From: Vombatus ursinus
Taxonomy: Eukaryota > Chordata > Mammalia > Diprotodontia > Vombatidae
DNA length: 64,000 bases
Reading direction: 5' to 3'
Assembly: GCF_900497805.2 (NCBI RefSeq)
Contig: NW_020954570.1
Location: 9,394,586-9,458,585 of the forward strand
Below the pieces are notes generated by a model that was given only the letters and a program-made list of their open reading frames with translations, did not search any database and was not told the origin of the DNA. The position numbers and the translations under genes were made by a program. Numbering within the stretch: position 1 is the first letter of the stretch; each line of letters begins with the position of its first letter. This document shows, piece by piece, positions 56,541 through 64,000 of this stretch.

Positions 56541-58975
56541 CCATGAAGGAAGCTCTACAAGGCAATGGCAGAAAGTACCTAAAAAGCAGAGCCTAGAATC
56601 CATACCTTGCAGGTTTTGATTACAATGAAGAATACAGAGAAAAGGGAGACCAGATAATTATAGGGGTCATGAATCAGAGAATGAGGCTCTAGAGTAAGTG
56701 GAAAGAGAAGGCAGATAATGAAGAGAACGAGAGAACTCCTTTTTGGAAAAGGAGCACAAAAAATGAAATTTAAAAAATAACCAGAATTAGCTAAAAGAAA
56801 GGACAGGAAGAGGAAACCTACTTGATTACCTTAAATGAAAAATGAGAGGAAAAAATATATAACCATATAATAATAGAATAGAAAAAGGAAGTAATAAACT
56901 CTTTAGGGAAAGTGGTAACAAATGAGAAGAGGGGATGAAGGGCAAGAGGAAGAGAACCAGTGGGAACAGGGCCACATTGAAAAAAAAGATTAAAGTAAAG
57001 TAACAAAGAATGAAATACTGTGCTTACACTAGAAGAGGAAAATCATAACTTGAAAAAAAATTAGAGACAATTGGAAAAAAATATAAACCTAACTAGATGT
57101 GAATGGATTGAGCAATCAATAAAATAAAAAAGAGTGAAAGGTTGATTAAGAAAACAAAACCCTACAATCTGTTCCTTACAAGAAATATTTTTAAAACAAA
57201 GGCATACACAAAATAAAACTGAGAAGATGGAAAAAAATTAACTATACACCAACTGAATCCAAAAAAGCAGGATTTACCATCATGGTATCACACAAAGCAA
57301 AAACAAATATTTAAAAAATAAAAAAGGATGAACATGGAAACTATATTATACTAAAAGGAACAAGAGAATGAGAGTCTAGAGTAAACAGAAAGAGAAGGTG
57401 GGTGAGAGAGTGAGAGAAAACCCTTTTGGAAAGGGGAGTAAAAAATGAAATTTAAAGAATAAACAGGATTATCTAAAGGAGAAGAAAGGAAGGGGAAATC
57501 CACTTGACTAACTTATATGAAAAAAGAGGAGAAAGAACTACATAACCAGATTGTACCAGGAGCGAAAAAGGAACTAATAAATCCTTTTATTGGGTAAAAT
57601 GGTAACAAACAAGAAGAGGGAATAAAAGGTGAAGGGAAGAGAACCTTTCTCGTAAGAAACAAATTTGTAAAGAACAAACCAATATCAGTGCTAAACTTAT
57701 GTGCTCCAAATGACTCAATCTAAATTTATAAAAGTGATATTAACTTAGCTTCAAGAAGACATAGGTAGTGACAGAAGACTTCAATATCCCTAAATATTTT
57801 GTATAAGTCTAATAGAAAGATAAAAGGGAAACATTTAAAAAATTCTGGAGAAATTAGAATTAAAAATGCCTTCTAATGGGACAGCAAAAAATGCATATTT
57901 ATCTGAACCATATGGAACTTTTTACCATTTACTAGAGCACAGAGATATTTCAAATAAATGTAAAAAAGCAGAAATAATTAATACATGCTTTACAGACCTT
58001 AATGTAATAAAAATAGAAATTAGTTCAGGGACCCCAAACTAAAGATACAGACCCAAATGAAGACTTAACAGTGAAATCTCAAGTAATGAGGGGGTAAAAG
58101 AACAAATCATAGTAACAAATAACAACGATGCAAAAAAAAAATGATGATGAAACAACATGCCAAAACTTCTAGGATGCAGCCAATGCAGTCTTTAGGGAGG
58201 GGGGATCATAAAATTAAAATCATGTATTAACAAAACAAAAAAAAACCAAATAAATGTTTCTCAAAGAACTGACAGTACTCACAACCACATGAAAAAATGT
58301 TCCAAATCATTAATAACAGGAGAAATGCAAATCAAAATGATCCTGAGGTTTACTTTATATCCTGAAAATTGGCAACAATGACAAAAAAAAATGAGCTTCA
58401 GTCAATGTTTGAGGGATTGTGGAAAGTAGGCAGACTAATATATTGTTGGAGAAGCTTTGAAATGGTACAAAAACAATTTGGAATTATGCAAATAAGTGAC
58501 TAAACTATCTATAGCTTTTGAACAACAGGCTCCATTACTAGACATTTGTTCCAAGGAAGCCATTGATAAGAAAGAAGTCTTCATATACAAAAAATATTTA
58601 TAGCAGAAATTTTTGTGATAGCTAAAAACTGGAAACAAAGTAGATGCCCTTTGGTTGGGGAATGGCTAAACAAATTGTGGTACATGAATGTAATGTAATA
58701 TTACTGTGATATAAGAAATTGTGTAAGTGATGAACATAGACAAGCATAGAAAGATCTATATTAACTATTGCAGACTGAAGTAAACAGAGTCCAGAAAAAA
58801 TATACATACAGTTACTACAACAACATAAATGGAAAGACCAATGACACACAAAAATAAAAAATGAATTTAACAAAATTATTACAATCAAACAGGACTAAAA
58901 TGAAGAGATATGAGAAGAAACCCCCAAACTACACTTTCAAGCAAGGTCCCTTCCAATTCTAACTCTATAATCTCC
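56541..58975 (+). mobile_element. Old L1 copy F with a displaced internal duplication
   Basis: Sense L1 of the older type: purine-rich spacer (about 56676-56955), endonuclease ('gatgtgaatggattgagcaa', 57100; 'gaatccaaaaaagcaggatt', 57257), a second copy of the spacer (57361-57650), endonuclease again ('atgtgctccaaatgactcaa', 57698), linker to about 58260, then ORF2 C-terminus and 3' UTR ('ttggttggggaatggctaaa', 58653). Most of the RT domain is absent here too. The right end overlaps a short L3-like 'caaggtcccttccaattcta'. Confidence 0.82.
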
Positions 58976-59175
58976 TACGTACTCCTTTGTAAGGCTTGAG
59001 ATTGAGTAAATCAATTAAGTCACTCCATCCCATCTAAAGTAATAATATGTTACACCAACAAGTGCAAACACATACCAATTAATCAATAAATCAATCATAG
59101 GCTTTAGACTAAGTGTGAAAAAGTTCTTGATTAACTATCTTTATTTTTCCCCTCCCCAAAGAAGGCTACAATTAA

Positions 59176-59218
59176 GTGTGTGTGTGTGTGTGTATACACA
59201 CACACACACACACACACA
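59176..59218. repeat. (GT)n-TATAC-(AC)n palindrome
   Basis: A GT run turns into an AC run through 'gtatac', giving a perfect 38-bp inverted repeat centred between 59194 and 59195 (arms 59176-59194 and 59195-59213). The AC side continues to 59218. Such tracts can form Z-DNA or a cruciform. Confidence 0.95.
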
Positions 59219-60694
59219 TATACATATACACATACATGTGAATATATGTGTACCTATGTTATGTAGAACATAGACACACATATGTGGATATGTAATATAC
59301 ACAAATATATAGATACATGTGTGTAGATATCCATAAGCATACACATACACAGTCAAAAGCATATATGTAAGACCGCATTATGCTTATTTCCACTTGTCAT
59401 CTATTTCTCTGAAGGTGGATAGCATCTTCCTTCATAAGTCCAAGTTTTTCCATAGTTTTCTAAATCCACCAGCTCATCATTTCCTACACCACAACAATAT
59501 TCCAACCCAATCACATTCTATCTGGGAGATTGTCTATGAGAGTTTTCCCCTAATCTTCTTCATTCCCTCTATTCTTGGCTACATAGGTTTTATTTATACA
59601 GGAAATTTTTAATTTAAAATAATCAACATTATCCATTTTACACTTCAACATTGCTCTCACCTTATAATATGATTTAAGGTCTGATACAACTGAATCTAGT
59701 TCCTTCGCATCTCTTTCCTGGGTTTCCTTGAAGTTCCTGACCCTCTGTTCCTCCAAATGAACCCAAACCAAATGAACTGTTATTATTTTTTTCTGACCCA
59801 TTAAGATAATTTTAGTAATTTAATTGGGATGGCATTACATAAATAGAATAGTTAGGTAGAATTGTCATTGTTTTATTACATTAGCTTTACCTACCCAGGC
59901 ACAATAAATATTAGTTCAATTATTTAGATCTAACTTTGTATAAAAGGTGTTTTGTGTTTATATTCATATAGTTCCTGTGTCTGTTTTGTCAGGTATATTC
60001 TCATTTTTTTTTACCATCTAGTTATTTTATATGGTCTAAAACTATTGATTAATATGGCTCACACTTAGTGTAATTCCCCTATTTTTCTCTTTTGGGTAAA
60101 TCTGATTTTAACTTTAATTTCATCCAAGATCATGATTACTATCCCTGATTTTTACATAATAAATTCTACTCCTTATCTTTATTTTATATTTGTGTGTATT
60201 TCTTATTTTTATAGCATTTCCTGAAAGCAACATATTGTTGAATTCAAATTTTTAATCTGCTATTAGTTTCCATTTTATAGGTAAATTCATCCCATTCACA
60301 TTTTAAACTATAATTATTTGTTGTGTATTTTCCTCCTTCCTATTTTCCTCACTATCCTTCTCACCCTATTCCTCTTCCTCCTCACTCCTCTGCTTTACTT
60401 CTATCCCCTACCTTGCCCTTCTATTTCTTAACCTTCCCCCATTCCAAGAATCCCTCCCTTATCTATTCCCTCTACCCTATCCCCTTACCTTATTTCTTTT
60501 TGAATATAGAAGATTTTTATACCCTTCTAAATATATATGTATTATTCTCTCTTTATCCCATTCCCATTAATCTACATACCCTTCTACATCTGCCCCCTTA
60601 TCCTATTCCCTATCCCTCCTTTATCCTCTCCCCCCCATCCTCTTACCCTCTTATTTCTTTCTGAATTTAGAAGTCTTTTTTATTCTTCTAGATA

Positions 60695-60745
60695 TAAATA
60701 TATATATATATATTTATATATATATATATACATATATATATGTAT
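60695..60745. repeat. (TA)n microsatellite
   Basis: About 50 bp of TA units with two interruptions, in the spacer of L1 copy C. Confidence 0.95.
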
Positions 60746-61939
60746 TGTTCTTTCCTTAACCCGTTCCTAATGAAAGTAGGGTTCCAGAACTACCCTCCCT
60801 CTTCCCCCATCTAATTCCTCTGTATCAGTTCTTCCTCTTGTGCCTCATTTGTATGGAATAATTACTCTTTTCATCTTTGCCTGAAACATTTTGCTTTTTA
60901 GAATCACATCATACTCAGCTCCACCCCACTCCTTCTAACTACCCAATTACTGACAATCTTAGATATACAGTTTACATTTCTATGGATAAAAAGTAAATAA
61001 TTTGTCCTTATTGACAATTAATCTTTGATGCTTACCTTATTTCTCTGGGATCTTGTATGACAAATTTTCTATTAAATTCTGGTCTTTCTGTGATAAAATC
61101 CTGAAAATGTTGCAATTCATTGAATTTCCTTTTTTTCCATTCAGGAGTTTACTTGACTTTGCTAGTTATAATATTTCAGCTGTAACCCCAGTTCTTTGGC
61201 TTTTCAATACATAGTGTTCTAAAACCTTCAGTCTTTTAGTGTAGCCACTGCTAAGTCTTGTGTAATGCTAACTGTGGCTCTGCCATATTTGAATTGTTTT
61301 TTTTCCCTTGTTGCTCATAATATTTTCTCCTTAACCTGGGGGTTTTGGAATTTGGCTACGATATTTCTATAGGTTTTCCTTTGAGGATCTCTTTCAGGTG
61401 GTGATCAGTGGATTTTTTCTATTTCTACTTTCCTGTCTTGTTTTAACACTTTAGGACAATTTTCTTTAATTATTTCTTGTATTCTTGAATCTTTTTTTGA
61501 TCATGGCTTTCAAGTAGTTATATTATTCTGTTTTCTCTTCTTGATTTGTTCTCCAGGATCAATTATTTTTCTTATGAGATGTTTCACATTCTTTTATATT
61601 TTTTCATTCTTTTTATTTTGTTTTATTGTTTTATGGTCTCTTATAACTTTGCTGGCTTCCCCTTGCCCAATTCTAATTTTCAAGGAGTCATTTTCTTCCT
61701 TCAGATTCTGGATCTTCTTTTCCAGCTGACTGATTTTTCATAATTTTCTTGTGTTTTCTTGGATTGTTCATTTTTTTTTAAATCCCTCAATTTCTCTTAT
61801 TTGATTTTTGAAGTCTTTTTTTGAGTTCTATGAATTCTTTTTGGGCAGGTGACCATTTGACATTACTCTTTGGGGAAGGTGAGGTTTTCTTTTTTTTGCT
61901 TCAGTATCCTCTGAAGATGAACCCCAATCTTCTATTTTC

Positions 61940-62715
61940 CCACAGTAACTGTCTATGGTTGGGTTCTTTCTCCTTTACTTGCTCATTTTTTAAAAAAAAA
62001 AATTCTTATCACTTGTTATTACAATCACCTCTAATCTGGGTGCGGGAGTGCAGGGGATGGTGCCTCTGGTCCTTCTTGCTCTTATTTTTTGGGCTTCGTC
62101 CTGTGGCCAACCTTTGCACTCCTTTTCCCCTCCAAGCCACAGCTAGGTGCTTCCCCCTACCCCCTGGACAATATGCTGAAAATACTCTTGCTCCCTGAGA
62201 TCTGTCCAGTGGCTATGGCCTTCAGTTCTCCCCTCTGGCCTGGAACTGAGACCAAGAACTCAGATCTTCTATAAGTGTGCACAACCAGCAAGGTCCCTGT
62301 CTCAATGTTTCTGCACTCAGCAGACATGTGCTGGTTCCTTCCGGTAGCTGCTGTCTGTTGTAAGCAGAGGTTCCCTCAATCTTCCCCCACTGAGATGCCC
62401 TACTCTCCAACACTGTTCCAAAAGTGAAAATTCTTACAGCTGAGGTTGGGGCAGCCTTGCAACTCAGTTGCCTCTAGGGCTCCTTGCTTGCCATTTCAGC
62501 AGAGCTAGCCTGGAGGGGTTTACACTTCACTCAGGCTGAACCTCCATCCTGGGATCTTGGGATCTTCTCCATTGTCCCAGGAGGACCACTGCTCTGCCCC
62601 AACTCTTCTTTATTTTCGCCACTCTATGTTCACCCTGAGGGGTTATTTGTCTTGTTTGTGGAGGAAACTTGGAACGCTTAGAATTTTCTGACATACTGTG
62701 CCATCTTTCCAGAAT
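61940..62715 (-). promoter_or_regulatory. L1 5' UTR/promoter relic, copy C
   Basis: GC-rich block upstream of ORF1 on the minus strand, starting with AAGATGGCAC. The YY1-type box is degraded compared with copies A and B. Confidence 0.5.
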
Positions 62716-63892
62716 CCTTTCTCTTCTTTGATCAACTTTCATGACTTTGCACAGGAAGGATGTTTGGATTGGCTGAGGAAACTTGATAACACCCTTTGGA
62801 TCATTAATGCAATGAGGGAGCTAATTTGTAACTCAATGTGAGACTGGGTATCTTGGACAGTTTGGATTAAAGATTGGTTATAAAGAAAAAAATCTCATCA
62901 AGGTACATGTTAGGCTTAACATTAGGCTCAGAATAAATTAATAAAGACTAATAATGGTATTAAATCATATTTAGTTGATTTATTTTTAACTGTAAATCTT
63001 AAGTATTTTAATAAATATGTTTTTAATATGTAGAAGTCTAGAAATTTTATGATTGAATATAGTGGGTTCAAGACCTTTTTACTTTCAAATGGACATGCAT
63101 TTCTTTTTTCCAACCACATGCCCATGAACCATACCTTATAAAATAAAGCCTCTAATTCACATTGTATATTTATGTAGAGATTAATGGTGCCCCTGGAAAA
63201 TTTTAAGAGATAGTTGTTGTCATTTCCATTTTACAGATGGAGAAGAAATTGAGATCTATCTTAAATCTCAATCTAAAGTTCGTTCCATGAGAGTCATCCA
63301 TTGGATAGGGTTGAAAGAACATTTAAAAAGATGTTTTAAGCTCCTGGTAGTGCTTTGATTATCCCAGTCCATTTTTATAGCCCCTCCCGACAAATTAAAG
63401 GTATTACTTATCAACAGACTCGCACTGTGTATAGTGAAGACTAAAATCAGCTTCTAATAATAAGACAATTCTTGCTTAGCTGCATGTACCCATTTTTAAA
63501 AAATTCAGGTTGTTCAGAAAGGTGTTTGTTTTGATACACAAAATCCAGACATTTTATTCTCTATTATATATCATAGGAGCAATGCTAATATTCTTCCTTT
63601 TGTTTTCAAGAGATAATTCAAAAGTGGCTTATTAAAAATTACAATTGTTCTACATGTAATTGTATACTGCCATGAATAACAAGCACTTCTGCTTATATGT
63701 GAACAAAATTTGCCAAAGGAAGATAAGTCACAGTCAATTGAGAGAAATACTAATTGAGCTCCTGAAAAATTTATAATTGGAAAATTTGCACTCAGGTGTG
63801 ATTGCTAAAGAACTAATTAACAAGGATTGAGATATTACTTTTTAAGAAGTTTGAGTTGCAACAGTGACAACTACTTTTAAGTGTTCCCAAGT
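62716..63892. other. Repeat-poor sequence
   Basis: About 1.2 kb with one weak MIR-like word ('catttccattttacagatgg' near 63221). The last 350 bases are AT-rich with several TAATT/AATTA cores ('actaattgagctcctgaaaa', 'aactaattaacaag') and precede a possible exon on the minus strand. Confidence 0.4.
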
Positions 63893-64000
63893 CAATTACA
63901 GTAAAGTTTTCTTATACTGTATACCTCTTCCTCTCTTGAATCATTTGATGAACTACTACCAGTCATTGCTTCAGATTCTTCAGATGGCGTCTGCCAAGGT
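63893..64000 (-). CDS. Possible coding exon, cut by the window end
   Basis: On the minus strand one frame is open from the window edge to a stop at about 63893. The other two stop within the first 36 bases. The frame reads WQTPSEESEAMTG, then SSSSNDSREEEV, an acidic, serine-rich stretch typical of a disordered tail in nuclear or signalling proteins. If GAG/GTATAC at 63925/63924 is a donor, the exon would be 63925-64000. Otherwise the frame would end the protein. It lies in repeat-free sequence. I do not recognise the gene, and only about 25-35 codons are visible, so confidence is low. Confidence 0.3.

Larger units (their letters stand above)
59375..62715 (-). mobile_element. L1 copy C: 5' UTR, ORF1, endonuclease; ORF2 with internal deletions
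   Basis: On the minus strand: degenerate 5' end 'ggaaagatggcacag' (about 62712), GC-rich 5' UTR (62710-61940), ORF1 (61930-61030), purine spacer with (TA)n (61000-60330), endonuclease start (60330-60060), a jump to the late RT region (60000-59560), and a second jump to the 3' UTR (59520-59380). The RT first half and part of the C-terminus are missing. Old and inactive. Confidence 0.87.

Noticed and set aside
60323-60770. Frames of 113 and 77 codons rich in P, L, Y and I
   Set aside because: They lie in the pyrimidine-rich complement of the L1 spacer and the (TA)n tract. Low complexity explains their length.
1-64000. CRISPR arrays, operons, bacterial-type promoters or terminators
   Set aside because: The window is mammalian nuclear DNA. 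Short tandem repeats are microsatellites without spacer structure.

Overview
The window is AT-rich, non-coding mammalian DNA, almost certainly from a marsupial and most likely an Australian one. The diagnostic signals are tRNA-derived SINEs whose head reads like 'cagctaggtggcacagtgg', longer MAR1-type SINEs with an RTE-like tail, an RTE-type LINE, several L1 lineages, and an older layer of L2, L3/CR1 and MIR. No complete host gene is visible. The window looks like intronic or intergenic space in which about three quarters of the sequence is retrotransposon debris. Family names come from recalled consensus sequences, not from a database search.

Layout. 1-1690: sparse DNA with MIR fragments and a possible 72-base exon. 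1690-4565: an L1 on the minus strand that keeps its 5' UTR and ORF1 but has no ORF2 (HAL1-like). 4.6-10.3 kb: low-complexity DNA, a SINE with a clean target-site duplication, two L1 3' ends meeting head to head, then a long ORF2-bearing L1. 10.3-17 kb: L2, L3/CR1, MAR1 and L1 fragments. 17.1-26.4 kb: L1 copies in both orientations, one of them split by a 3.2-kb RTE-type LINE. 26.4-28.6 kb: a GC-richer block with an unidentified 215-codon frame. 28.6-38.3 kb: old L1, L2 (both strands), L3, MIR and SINEs. 38.6-45.2 kb: a three-layer nest. An ORF2-less L1 (D) is split by a second internally deleted L1 (B) flanked by an 11-bp duplication. B is in turn split by a SINE joined to a 281-bp inverted copy of B itself. 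45.2-48.3 kb: another internally deleted L1. 48.3-51.1 kb: mostly unique DNA. 51.1-56.2 kb: L3/CR1 and L2 in both orientations. 56.5-62.7 kb: two more L1 copies. 62.7-64 kb: unique DNA ending in a possible exon on the minus strand.

The strongest unusual observation is the inverted duplication at 41389-41670 / 42335-42615. Its arms are about 98% identical, share lesions absent from other L1 copies here, and one arm is fused to a SINE tail. Second is the repeated loss of the reverse-transcriptase core in every L1 copy that spans from ORF1 to a 3' end. I saw no undescribed functional system. The possible exons and orphan reading frames are hypotheses only.
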